Assembly: GCF_000004195.4 (NCBI RefSeq)
Contig: NC_030681.2
Span: forward strand, 193,003-257,002
DNA: 64,000 bases
Source: Xenopus tropicalis
Taxonomy: Eukaryota > Chordata > Amphibia > Anura > Pipidae
Direction: 5' to 3'
The notes under the pieces: model-generated
The model's input: only the letters and a program-made list of their open reading frames with translations
Told to the model about the DNA's origin: nothing
Database searches by the model: none
Shown: positions 9,001 through 18,625 of the stretch, in pieces
Numbering within the stretch: position 1 is the first letter of the stretch
Layout: the number at the start of each line of letters is the position of its first letter
Program-made: the position numbers and the translations under genes

Positions 9001-12000
9001 TCCCCGGCAGTGTGTAAGTACGTAGGGCAGTGTGTGTGACACGCTCTCTCCCCGGCAGTGTGTAAGTACGTAGGGCAGTGTGTGTAACACGCTCTCTCCC
9101 CGGCAGTGTGTAAGTATGTAGGGCAGTGTGTGTGACACGCTCTCTCCCCGGCAGTGTGTAAGTACGTAGGGCAGTGTGTGTAACACTCTCTCCCCGGCAG
9201 TGTGTAAGTACGTAGGGCAGTGTGTGTAACACTCTCTCCCCGGCAGTGTGTAAGTACGTAGGGCAGTGTGTGTAACACGCTCTCTCCCCGGCAGTGTGTA
9301 AGTACGTAGGGCAGTGTGTGTAACATGCTCTCTCCCCGGCAGTGTGTAAGTACGTAGGGCAGTGTGTGTAACACGCTCTCTCCCCGGCAGTGTGTAAGTA
9401 CGTAGGGCAGTGTGTGTAACACGCTCTCTCCCCGGCAGTGTGTAAGTACGTAGGGCAGTGTGTGTAACATGCTCTCTCCCCGGCAGTGTGTAAGTACGTA
9501 GGGCAGTGTGTGTGACACGCTCTCTCCCCGGCAGTGTGCAAGTACGTAGGGCAGTGTGTGTGACACGCTCTCTCCCCGGCAGTGTGCAAGTACGTAGGGC
9601 AGTGTGTGTGACACGCTCTCTCCCCGGCAGTGTGTAAGTACGTAGGGCAGTGTGTGTAACACGCTCTCTCCCCGGCAGTGTGTAAGTACGTAGGGCAGTG
9701 TGTGTAACATGCTCTCTCCCCGGCAGTGTGTAAGTACGTAGGGCAGTGTGTGTAACACTCTCTCCCCGGCAGTGTGTAAGTACGTAGGGCAGTGTGTGTA
9801 ACACGCTCTCTCCCCGGCAGTGTGTAAGTACGTAGGGCAGTGTGTGTAACATGCTCTCTCCCCGGCAGTGTGTAAGTACGTAGGGCAGTGTGTGTAACAC
9901 TCTCTCCCCGGCAGTGTGTAAGTACGTAGGGCAGTGTGTGTGACACGCTCTCTCCCCGGCAGTGTGTAAGTACGTAGGGCAGTGTGTGTGACACGCTCTC
10001 TCCCCGGCAGTGTGTAAGTACGTAGGGCAGTGTGTGTAACACGCTCTCTCCCCGGCAGTGTGTAAGTACGTAGGGCAGTGTGTGTAACACGCTCTCTCCC
10101 CGGCAGTGTGTAAGTACGTAGGGCAGTGTGTGTAACACGCTCTCTCCCCGGCAGTGTGTAAGTACGTAGGGCAGTGTGTGTAACACGCTCTCTCCCCGGC
10201 AGTGTGTAAGTATGTAGGGCAGTGTGTGTAACGCTCTCTCCCCGGCAGTGTGCAAGTACGTAGGGCAGTGTGTGTAACACGCTCTCTCCCCGGCAGTGTG
10301 TAAGTACGTAGGGCAGTGTGTGTAACACGCTCTCTCCCCGGCAGTGTGTAAGTACGTAGGGCAGTGTGTGTAACACGCTCTCTCCCCGGCAGTGTGTAAG
10401 TACGTAGGGCAGTGTGTGTAACACGCTCTCTCCCCGGCAGTGTGTAAGTACGTAGGGCAGTGTGTGTAACACGCTCTCTCCCCGGCAGTGTGTAAGTACG
10501 TAGGGCAGTGTGTGTAACACGCTCTCTCCCCGGCAGTGTGTAAGTACGTAGGGCAGTGTGTGTAACACGCTCTCTCCCCGGCAGTGTGTAAGTACGTAGG
10601 GCAGTGTGTGTGACACGCTCTCTCCCCGGCAGTGTGTAAGTATGTAGGGCAGTGTGTGTGACACGCTCTCTCCCCGGCAGTGTGTAAGTACGTAGGGCAG
10701 TGTGTGTAACACGCTCTCTCCCCGGCAGTGTGTAAGTACGTAGGGCAGTGTGTGTAACACGCTCTCTCCCCGGCAGTGTGTAAGTACGTAGGGCAGTGTG
10801 TGTAACACGCTCTCTCCCCGGCAGTGTGTAAGTACGTGGCGCTGGAGCTGAAATCTTCCTTCGATGAGACGTCTCGTACCCGGGAGCTGATCGACACTCG
10901 CTACGGGTTCCTGGAGGACGACAAGAAGGCAAAGAAGATTAAATACACCAACTCGTGAGTAGGGCAAATGGCTCGTGGGGCCCCTTACTGCCCCTCATTC
11001 TGCCTCCCAGGTCATGTGACAGAACCTTTCTGGGCTCTGATCGACACTTACAGGTGTGTCTGCGTTTCAGAGACCAGCACTTTCAGTTGGTGGCACTCAT
11101 TGTAAGGAGTCCCGGGGGGGCCTTGTAGGGGGTCCTGGGGGGGGGGGGGGGCCTTGTAGGGACCAATGGCACAAGAGAGTCTCAGTAGTAGTTGATGAGG
11201 AGCTGGGCTTGGGCGGATTAGGGAATAGTAAGGGCAGACATGTTGGGGCGCAGTGTATCGGGCGCACGGGTTACAAGGCCGGGGGTTTTGGGAATCTCTT
11301 CTCCCAATAAATGCCCTAGAGTTGTGGGCCATTGTGCTGCCCCTACAGGGCTGATCCAACCTCCCTGCCCACATGCAGTCGGGCGCGGGCACAGCCGTGG
11401 CCTCTGCTAAAAAACAAGGAGGTACATGCAGCTGACTGGCCCTGAAGGAGCCTGCGGGGGGTGAAGGCAGTCTCGGCTGTGTTCATTCCCACCGCTAGCC
11501 CTCCTACCCACGATAATTGGCAAGATTGACAGTTCAGGCCTATATACGGCAGTCAGTCCCAAGTGCCCTTATTGCTCTCAAAGAAGAGATCTAAAGGTGC
11601 CACTTGCTGCCCCCTGAGGGAGGGGTTTTACCCTGCATGGGGGTAAGGGGGGCAATGGGTTATCCTGCAGTAACTGCCGGCTGGGGTGCCACTCACTGAC
11701 TGCCGTTGCCATAGGGATATCCGCCTGATTGAAGTCACCGAGGGTCTCTGCTCCCGACTCCTGGAATACAATCTGCACAAGGAACGGAGCGGCAGCAACC
11801 GCTTTGCCAAGGTATTGCCCCCCTGCCCTGCCCCGTGTTGCCTCCCTGCCCTGCCCCGTGTTGCCCCCCCCTGTCCTCCCCCGTGTTGCCCCCCCTGTCC
11901 TCCCCCGTGTTGCCCCCCCTGTCCTCCCCGTGTTGCCCCCCCCTGTCCTCCCCCGTGTTGCCCCCCCCTGTCCTCCCCCGTGTTGCCCCCCCCTGTCCTC

Positions 12001-14009
12001 CCCCGTGTTGCCCCCCCTGTCCTCCCCCGTGTTGCCCCCCCCCGTCCTCCCCCGTGTTGCCCCCCCCCGTCCTCCCCGTGTTGCCCCCCCCCGTCCTCCC
12101 CCGTGTTGGCCCCCCCCTGTCCTCCCCCGTGTTGGCCCCCCCCTGTCCTCCCCCGTGTTGGCCCCCCCCGTCCTCCCCCGTGTTGGCCCCCCCCAGTCCT
12201 GCCCCGTGTTGGCCCCCCCCAGTCCTGCCCCGTGTTGGCCCCCCCCCCGTCCTGCCCCGTGTTGCCCCCCCCGTCCTGCCCCTTACCCAGCCGGGTGGCT
12301 GCTCTTTGTATCAGACAGGAAGCTCAGCTGATGTGTTTCCTCTTCCTGTTCTTCAGGGGATGTCGGAGACATTTCAAACTCTGCACCATTTGGTCCATAA
12401 AGGGGTGAAGGTTGTGATGGATATTCCCTACGAGCTGTGGAACGAGACCTCCGCTGAGGTGGCCGACATGAAGAAGCAGGTATGGGCCTGAGTGAGTTAA
12501 AGGGGGTGTATGGAGGGGGGCACTGGGTGGGGGGGGGGAGAAGGGAGTTGGGCACTGGGTGGGGGGGGAGAAGGGAGTCGGGCACTGGGTGAGGAGGGTG
12601 AGTGGGAGGTGGGCACTGGGTGGGGGGGTGAGTGGGCACTGGGGGGATCAGAGGGTATGTGCCTTTCCGCTGTTCCTATATAACCTGCCGCCGCCCCTCT
12701 CTGTGCCCCTCAGTGTGATGTAATGATGGAAACCTACGAGGATGTGATAGAGGATTGGTACCGGCACCACCAGGAGGCGGATCTGACAGAGTTCTTGTGT
12801 GCGAGGCACGTGCTGCGGGGCCAGGACCAGAGTGAGTGATGGTGCCCCCCCACTCCCACAGCTGAGGGGCAGTTCTTGTATTAGAGTCGGGGTTAGCCTA
12901 GATCTGCCTTCTCCCAGTCAACTCCTCCCTGGGTGTGACCCCTTACAGGGGTATGTAGGGCTGTGTGAGCCTGGCGCTGCTATGGCAGCTAAAGATCTGC
13001 CCCAATGGATACCCCTTCTATTTGCCCACATTGAATGTCACTTCCCTTCCCAAGTCTCGGGGGGGGGGGGGGTGAGTAAATACGGAAATCGGAAAATTAC
13101 AGCAGAACCCCCATTTTGTGTGTCTCAGGGAAAAGAGAAAAATACGGTATATTGGTGTGTAAACTGAGGGGTCCCCTAACCCTAATACCCCGTGTCACTC
13201 TCTCTCTATGGGGGTCCCCTAACCCTAATACTCTGCGTCTCTCTCTCTATGGGGGTCCCCTAACCCTAATACCCTGCGTCACTCTCTCTCTCTCTATGGG
13301 GGTCCCCTAACCCTAAAACCCTGCGTCACTCTCTCTCTCTATGGGGGTCCCCTAACCCTAATACCCTGCGTCTCTCTCTCTATGGGGGTCCCCTAACCCT
13401 AATACCCTGCGTCACTCTCTCTCTCTCTATGGGGGTCCCCTAACCCTAATACCCTGCGTCTCTCTCCCTCTCTCCCTCTCTCCCTCTCTCCCTCTCTCCC
13501 TCCTCTCCCTCTCTCCCTCTCTCTCCCTCTCTCTCCCTCTCTCCCTCTCTCTCCCCTCTCTCCCTCTCTCTCTCTCCCTCTCCCCTCTCTCCCTCTCTCC
13601 CTCTCTCCCTCTCTCCCTCTCTCCCTCTCTCCCTCTCTCCCTCTCTCCCTCTCTCCCTCTCTCCCTCTCCCTCTCTCCCTCTCTCCCTCTCTCCCTCTCT
13701 CCCTCTCTCCCTCCCTACCCTAATACCCCGTGTCACTCTCTCTCTATGGGGGTCCCCTAACCCTAATACCCTGCGTCACTCAATGGGGGTCCCCTAACCC
13801 TAATGCCCCTGTTTCTCCCCCCGTTGGTGCCCGCAGGCTGCCTGGAGGAGCACTGGGACAGCAGGAAAGGAGACACGGGGCCTTCGACTGGGACAAAAAA
13901 GCAGAAAAAACAAGGAGAGAAGAAAAATAAAAGCAAGAAAGAGAATTCTGGCCCCGAGGAAGAGAGGAGGCAAATGGAACAGCCAACAGCAGCTAAAGAG
14001 GAGCTATAG
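5997..14009 (+). CDS. cnpy3: Canopy FGF signalling regulator 3 (whole gene, six coding exons)
   Basis: The spliced product is 242 residues. Residues 1 to about 15 are a Leu-rich signal peptide. A saposin-like canopy domain follows with six cysteines at 28, 31, 85, 147, 175 and 187, the usual three-disulfide set. Residues 102-146 ([21 protein letters not shown]) match CNPY3 rather than CNPY4. There is an N-glycosylation sequon, NET, at 134. The tail from about 193 is rich in Lys, Glu and Ser and ends KEEL, a KDEL-like ER-retention signal. In mammals CNPY3 (PRAT4A) works in the ER with GRP94/HSP90B1 to fold and traffic Toll-like receptors. All junctions follow GT-AG and keep frame (88, 130, 97, 123, 118, 173 nt). 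The ATG at 5997 opens the signal peptide. Every intron except intron 2 contains a minisatellite. gnmt lies downstream in the same direction, as in human. Confidence 0.95.
6240..7190. repeat. G-run minisatellite in cnpy3 intron 1
   Basis: About 21 copies of a 40-55 bp unit made of AACAAGGCTGGCAGTCTG, a variable G run of 4 to about 20, then GGAGTGTGGGGCCCAT. Length variation is almost all in the G run. The G runs are on the sense strand, so the intron RNA could form G-quadruplexes. It abuts the acceptor array at 7193. Confidence 0.92.
7193..10824 (+). repeat. 76-copy array of the cnpy3 exon 2 splice acceptor (48-bp unit)
   Basis: Each 48-bp unit starts with TGTGTAAGTACGT, identical to the first 13 bases of true exon 2 at 10825, and runs through GTGTAAC (branch-point-like) and CTCTCTCCCC to GGCAG. 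Nine units are 46 bp and one is 50 bp; 76 x 48 minus 16 gives exactly the 3632 bp observed. Every unit is thus a complete 3' splice site followed at once by TGT and a consensus GTAAGT donor. Used alone, a typical decoy gives nine codons and then TAA or TGA in frame. Common variants are C to T at CpG (TACGTA to TATGTA, ACACGC to ACATGC) and TAAC versus TGAC. Confidence 0.95.
10825..10954 (+). CDS. cnpy3: cnpy3 coding exon 2
   Basis: Encodes residues 30 to part of 73 ([10 protein letters not shown] to YTN). The acceptor CCCCGGCAG| is the last unit of the upstream array. The exon diverges from the array after base 13 (GTGGCG here, GTAGGG in the array). Codons TGT AAG TAC create an internal GTAAGT at 10828. 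The donor is CTC|GTGAGT, phase 2. Intron 2 (10955-11714) holds only a short G run and nothing else I can assign. Confidence 0.93.
11715..11811 (+). CDS. cnpy3: cnpy3 coding exon 3
   Basis: Encodes residues 73-105 ([12 protein letters not shown] to SNRFAK), including Cys85. The acceptor is GCCATAG|G and the donor AAG|GTATTG, phase 0. The block is strongly conserved in CNPY3. Confidence 0.94.
11812..12290. repeat. Minisatellite beginning at the exon 3 donor, 23-26 bp
   Basis: About 19 copies of GTGTTGCC plus a C run plus CCTGTCCTCCCC. The first unit is the donor itself (GTATTGCCCCCCTGCC), so the array seems to have grown from the intron's 5' end. Later units read GTGTTGG and revert to CTGCCCCGTG near the 3' end. 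Confidence 0.9.
12357..12479 (+). CDS. cnpy3: cnpy3 coding exon 4
   Basis: Encodes residues 106-146, starting GMSETFQTL and including [19 protein letters not shown]. The acceptor is TTCTTCAG|GGG and the donor CAG|GTATGG, 41 whole codons. This is the most diagnostic segment for CNPY3. Confidence 0.95.
12487..12650. repeat. Short G-rich tandem repeat in cnpy3 intron 4
   Basis: Four to five degenerate copies of GGGCACTGGGTGGGGGG with GAGAAGGGAGT or GAGTGGG spacers. Confidence 0.7.
12714..12831 (+). CDS. cnpy3: cnpy3 coding exon 5
   Basis: Encodes residues 147-185 plus one base ([16 protein letters not shown] to GQDQ), with Cys147 and Cys175. The acceptor is GCCCCTCAG|TGT and the donor A|GTGAGT, phase 1. 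Confidence 0.94.
13160..13815. repeat. Composite minisatellite in cnpy3 intron 5
   Basis: About ten copies of a 40-48 bp unit (TATGGGGGTCCCCTAACCC, TAATACCCTGCGTCACTC, then CT repeats). A CCCTCTCT microsatellite at about 13459-13720 splits the array. Most units contain CCCTAACCCTAA, two telomere-like hexamers. The array ends just before the exon 6 acceptor. Confidence 0.9.
13837..14009 (+). CDS. cnpy3: cnpy3 coding exon 6 with KEEL terminus
   Basis: Encodes residues 186-242, SCLEEHW with the last conserved Cys, then a Lys/Glu/Ser-rich tail ending KEEL and TAG at 14007-14009. The acceptor is GCCCGCAG|GC. The tail is shorter than in human (242 versus 278 residues overall, from memory) but keeps the ER-retention end. 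Confidence 0.93.
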
Positions 14010-14645
14010 CCCCAGGGGCAATCCCTGCTACCCCACCCCTGTATATACCCCCCTTATGCCCTGTGGGTACCAGTGAGGGGTTGGGGGGTGGGGGCAGCTC
14101 AGGGTGGGCTCAGGCTCAATAACGTCCCTTTATTGGACTGTTACCTGCTGTGTTACTGTGTATTGGGGAGGGGGAATCCCACCCACAGCCTGTGATGTGC
14201 CCCCCCGGCTACCCCACCCGAAACCAACTGTATGATTGTGCCCCCCGTCTACCCCCCCCAAACTGACTGTGCCCCCCGCTACCCCCCCAAACTGACTGTA
14301 TGATCGTGCCCCCCGGCTACCCCACCCCAAACCGACTGATTGTGCCCTCCCCTATCCTTTAGCGCTTATGCAGCCTCTCCCATGGCTCCGGGCCCCCCGC
14401 TCTCTCCCAGTAAGGCGCCTCCGGGCCCCCCGCTCTCTTCCAATCTGAGCCATAAATACTCTGTACAAGAGGCTCCTGACCCAGTTGGCGCTGGTATGAC
14501 TGAGGGAGGGTCCAAGGACGGGAGCTCTGAGACCGTTCTTAGTGCTGAGAGTGCTGCCAATGATTAGACAGACCCTATAGGGATCTGCTGTACAGACAGC
14601 ACTTTCTTTATTTGTCCTGAACAATAAATGTTTAAATCAGTCTCT
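14010..14645 (+). terminator. cnpy3: cnpy3 3' UTR and polyadenylation signal
   Basis: AATAAA at 14623-14628 is the first consensus signal after the stop codon, so cleavage is expected near 14640-14650. The UTR holds four degenerate copies of a 35-50 bp unit (GTGCCCCCCGGCTACC plus AACTGACTG) at about 14195-14345. A good acceptor-like site, CTATCCTTTAG, at about 14352-14362 is followed by an open frame to 14567, so an alternative last exon cannot be excluded. Confidence 0.75.
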
Positions 14646-14765
14646 GTAACTGCACAAACCTTTATGTCAGATTGTCACGATCATGTGACACCGGGACAGG
14701 AAAACAAGGGGTTACACTATGTTTATGAAGATTTTCTTTGACTCAGGTCATGGTATATCTAGTAT

Positions 14766-14926
14766 TACATTACATTAACATTTATTTATAAAGCGCCAAC
14801 ATATCCCGCAGCGCTGTACAATAAGTGGGTTACATACATTGGACATGCAGAGTAACATATAAAGCAATCAATAACCGATACAAGAGGTGAAGAGAGCCCT
14901 GCCCAAAAGAGCTTACACTCTACAAA
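14766..14926 (+). repeat. Second copy of the dispersed repeat, inside the Penelope-like element
   Basis: Carries TTTATTTATAAAGCGCCA, CAGCGCTGTACA and GAGCTTACACTCTA, matching 3160-3365. The Penelope direct repeat at 17917 lacks it (CTAGTATAAATAAATG), which shows that it is an insertion and gives approximate edges. Confidence 0.7.
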
Positions 14927-15046
14927 TAAATTTAAAGCAACTGGACTTGTTTGGTAATCATTGAAGACATTTCACTCCTCATCCGAGCAACTTCTTCAGT
15001 TCAACTGACTGGTATGGGAAGTCCTCAGCATATATACTCTTCCACT

Positions 15047-15366
15047 AATCCAATCCCAATGGCACTGTGTAACTCTGCCACTCATCCAATCCCAATGGCA
15101 CTGTGTAACTCTTCCACTCATCCAATCCCAATGGCACTGTGTAACTCTTCCACTCATCCAATCCCAATGGCACTGTGTAACTCTTCCACTCATCCAATCC
15201 CAATGGCACTGTGTAACTCTTCCACTCATCCAATCCCAATGGCACTGTGTAACTCTTCCACTCATCCAATCCCAATGGCACTGTGTAACTCTTCCACTCA
15301 TCCAATCCCAATGGCACTTTGTAACTCTTCCACTCATCCAATCCCAATGGCATTGTGTAACTCTTC
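15047..15366. repeat. 36-bp minisatellite in the left Penelope terminus
   Basis: About nine copies of a 36-bp unit containing AACTCTTCCACTCATCC and AATCCCAATGGCACTGTGT. The same unit in inverse orientation is at 18150-18625. Because 36 is a multiple of three the array is open in several frames, but it is not a gene. Confidence 0.93.
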
Positions 15367-15411
15367 AGAATGGTGACATCTGAAACTCACAGAGGGGTGA
15401 ATGCTGGGGGG

Positions 15412-15951
15412 TTACTGTGAGAGGATTACCCAAGTATCATGCAACTCTTCAAAGCAGGTGTTACTTGTTAGAGTTGCATGAATGGATGAAGAGTTCTGAA
15501 ACTGCCGGGGTACAGATGTTAGAACAGCAGTGTATGTAGCAGACAGATGGTGTCGAAGGCCCCCGCCTCTGTTTAGGGATGGTTTCTCCACTTTAACATG
15601 AATGGCCTCTTTTACACCTCTTTCAAACCAGCGGTCTTCTTTGTCCAAAATTAGGACGTTGCTATTTTCAAAGGAGTGTCCCTTGTCTTTTAGGTGCAGA
15701 AATACAGCAGAGTCCCGGCCTGTAGTGTTTGCCCTCCTATGCTGAGCCATTTGCTTGGAGAGCAGTTGCTCTGTCTCCCCAATGTAAAGGTCTGTGCTCC
15801 CCTCGCTACACTGGACTGCGTATACAACATTGCTTTGTTTTTCCTTTGGTGTTGGATCCTTTGGGTGTACAAGTTTTTGTCTCAGTGTGTTGCTAGGTTT
15901 GAAAAGCACAGGGATGTGGTGTTTGAAAATTCTCCTGAGTTTCTCTGACAC
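15412..15951 (-). pseudogene. GIY-YIG endonuclease domain of the Penelope-like element
   Basis: A 179-codon fragment with VVYAVQCSEG, DLYIGET (the YIG part), MAQHRRAN, LHLKDKGHSFE, WFERGVKEAI (conserved Glu) and KPSLNRGGGLRHHLS. This is the C-terminal endonuclease of Penelope-like elements, which nicks target DNA. The Arg normally before MAQH reads Gln. It is separated from the RT part by frame changes, so no intact polyprotein remains. Confidence 0.88.
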
Positions 15952-16030
15952 TCCTGCTACATATGGGATGACTATATTGCGCCTACTCTCTGCCTCAGGA
16001 CGGTTATTCCTTTTGGTGTTCCTGTTGGGC

Positions 16031-17130
16031 TTAGTTGCTCTTGTTTTGACAAAGGCCCAGTCTGGGTAGCCACAAGCTTTCAGTGCTCCTCTGAGATGTT
16101 TCCTTGTCCTTGGACTCTGTATCAGTTGTCACACTTTCCGCCCTGTGGGGTAGAGTTCTAATGACCCCCAGTTTGGGTTCCAGCGGATGGTGGGAATCGA
16201 ACAACAGATATTGATCCGTGTGAGTGGGTTTCCTGTATACTTCTGTTTGCAAGTTACCCCCCTCTTGGATGGATATCAAACAGTCCAAAAAAGCAAGTTT
16301 GTTCTCATGGACATCCTCCCTCGTGAACTTGATATTATTGTCCCCTGAGTTATTGTGTTCTGAAAAGGAGCCACTTCATTGGATATGATTTTAACCCACG
16401 TGTCCTCTACATACCTGAACCAGTGACTTGGTGTAGTTCCATTGAATGTGAGTAATGCCCTCCTCTCCACTTCCTCCATATACAAGTTGGCTACAATGGG
16501 AGAAACTGGTGAACCCATCGCACGGCCATGTTTTTGCCTGTAAAATTGGTCCTTGTATTTGAAGTATGTGGTGTTAAGGCACAAATCTAACAATAAACAT
16601 ACTTGGTTGGGACTGAGTTTGGTTCTGCTGCTGAGGGTGTTATCTTTCTGCAGTCGATTTCTTACAGTCTCAGTAGCCCCTGGGGTAGGTATACATGTGA
16701 ATAGAGAAGTGACATCATATGATACCATAGTTTCTTCTGCCTCTAGTTTAACTCCTTGAATCTTGGTGACAAACTCTTTGGCATTTTGGATATGATGCAC
16801 TGTTTTACCTACCAATGGGGCTAAGATGTTGGCCAAGTATTTTGCAATGCTGTAAGTCACTGAATTGATGCTGCTGACAATAGGCCTGAGTGGTGCTCCA
16901 TCTTTATGTATCTTGGGGAGTCCATATAAGCATGGTGTAGCTTCTCTGGGGTACCGGCGGTGGTATAAAGCTTGATCAATGGCTTCCTCATTTTCAAGTT
17001 GTTGTAGGCAATCTATCACCTTTTTCTTGTAACCGCTGCTTGGGTCTCTCCTTAAAGGTTCATATGTATTGATATCACTGAGTAGGGAGGTCATTTTGCA
17101 GTGATAGTTGTGTTTAGCACAACTGTGCAT
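16031..17130 (-). pseudogene. Reverse transcriptase region of the Penelope-like element
   Basis: Two overlapping minus-strand frames (16276-17130 and 16031-16288) cover the RT. Visible motifs are LYGLPKIHKDGAPLRPIVSS, SYDVTSLFTCIP, GRAMGSPVSPIVANLYME and FRYVEDTW, then the thumb motif EVYRKPTHTDQYL. The usual YVDD box reads YVED, so one catalytic Asp is Glu. The frame change near 16280 would separate RT core and thumb. Confidence 0.88.
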
Positions 17131-17377
17131 CGCCCTTTATCTGCTGGCAGGATGGTGATGTTCGGGTCCTTACTAAGAGATGCAAGAGCTCTCCTCTCTT
17201 GTGTAGTAAGGTTAGAGGGGGGTGCTCTGGTACTTGACAAGGCAGCTGACACTTTTAGTCTGAGTTGTTCTGCTTCCTACACCTTTATATGGTTGTTATT
17301 GATGGCAGATTCTGTGGCTGTGATGAGCTCAACCACTGGGATGTGTTGTGGTGTCACTGCATAGTTTAGCCCCTTGG

Positions 17378-17938
17378 CTAGCACGTCCTTTTCTGGCTGA
17401 GTAAGTACCCTGATAGGTTCTTAACCCATGTATCTTTGGTGTTCTTGGATGTCTCATCTTTCTGCCTCCAGGTTAGTTCTTCTGTCCTCAAACCGCTGCT
17501 ACGTGACAGTAAGCTGGTGAACTTGCTTATTTGCCTCTCCTTACTCTTAATGTGTTGGGCCATCTGTGCATGTTCAATGAACTGAACCACCCTTTCCAGA
17601 GTTACATCAGGTAGCTGTTTTGTCAGACTCTGTTTCAGTTGTTCAATTTTCTGTTTAAGGGCCTCAATGGTGAAGTTGATCTGTCTAACCCGTTCATTTA
17701 GTAGATGTTTTTGGGCCTTCTGTAAGATATTGCTGGCTCTGTGACCTTTTATAGTGGAACCCAGGTGTAGGCTACAAGGAGTGAGTCCCTGATGTCTGCA
17801 TCTGAGATTGAAGCGTAGATGGTTCCGATAGTCTGCGAGTTTTCTTGCTGTTCTTTCATATTCCCGAACCAGTTTTAGAGTATTCTCTCCAAAATGAATG
17901 GCAATATGTCCATGAAGATTTTCATTCATCCAGGTCAT
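17378..17938 (-). pseudogene. N-terminal region of the Penelope-like polyprotein
   Basis: A 186-codon fragment with a Lys/Gln/Leu-rich coiled-coil-like stretch (about 85-110) upstream of the RT in the element's direction. It fits the N-terminal extension of Penelope-like polyproteins. The 17131-17377 gap contains stops. Confidence 0.65.
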
Positions 17939-18149
17939 GGTATATCTAGTATAAATAAATGTAAAACAACTGGACTTGTTTGGTAATTATTGAAGATGTT
18001 TCACTACTCATCCGAGCAGCTTCTCCACACATCCATTCATGCAACTCTAACAAGTAACACCTGTTTGAAGAGTTGCATGATACTTTAGTAATCCTCTCAC
18101 AGTAACCCCCCAGCATTCACCCCTCTGTGAGTTTCAGATGTCACCTCTC

Positions 18150-18625
18150 TGAAGAGTTACACAGTGCCATTGGGATTGGATTAGTGGAAGAGTTACACAG
18201 TGCTATTGGGATTGGATTAGTGGAAGAGTTACACAGTGCCATTGTGATTGGATGAGTGGAAGAGTTACACAGTGCCATTGGGATTGGATTAGTGGAAGAG
18301 TTACACAGTGCCATTGGGATTGGATGAGTGGAAGAGTTACACAGTGCCATTGGGATTGGATGAGTGGAAGAGTTACACAGTGCCATTGGGATTGGATGAG
18401 TGGAAGAGTTACACAGTGCCATTGTGATTGGATGAGTGGAAGAGTTACAAAGTGCCATTGGGATTGGATGAGTGGAAGAGTTACAAAGTGCCATTGGGAT
18501 TGGATGAGTGGAAGAGTTACACAGTGCCATTGGGATTGGATTAGTGGAAGAGTTACACAGTGCCATTGTGATTGGATTAGTGGAAGAGTTGCACAGTGCC
18601 ATTGGGATTGGATGAGTGGAAGAGT
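18150..18625. repeat. 36-bp minisatellite in the right Penelope terminus (inverted)
   Basis: About 13 copies of the reverse complement of the array at 15047-15366, with GATTGGATGAGTGGAAGAG in each. Copy number differs from the left arm, so the two arrays expanded separately. Confidence 0.92.

Noticed and set aside
6096..10967. Three overlapping minus-strand open frames of about 1550-1620 codons
   Set aside because: They exist because the 48-bp unit is a multiple of three and lacks minus-strand stops. Peptides are pure repeats that switch motif wherever a unit is 46 bp, and the true + strand gene explains the region.
11686..12491. Pro/Cys-rich frames across cnpy3 exons 3 and 4
   Set aside because: They read through a minisatellite intron with clear GT-AG edges; the spliced product matches CNPY3.
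14951..15376. Small repeat protein frames in the 36-bp arrays (also at 18141-18824)
   Set aside because: The unit is a multiple of three within non-coding Penelope-like termini, and the two arms give the same peptide because they are inverted copies.
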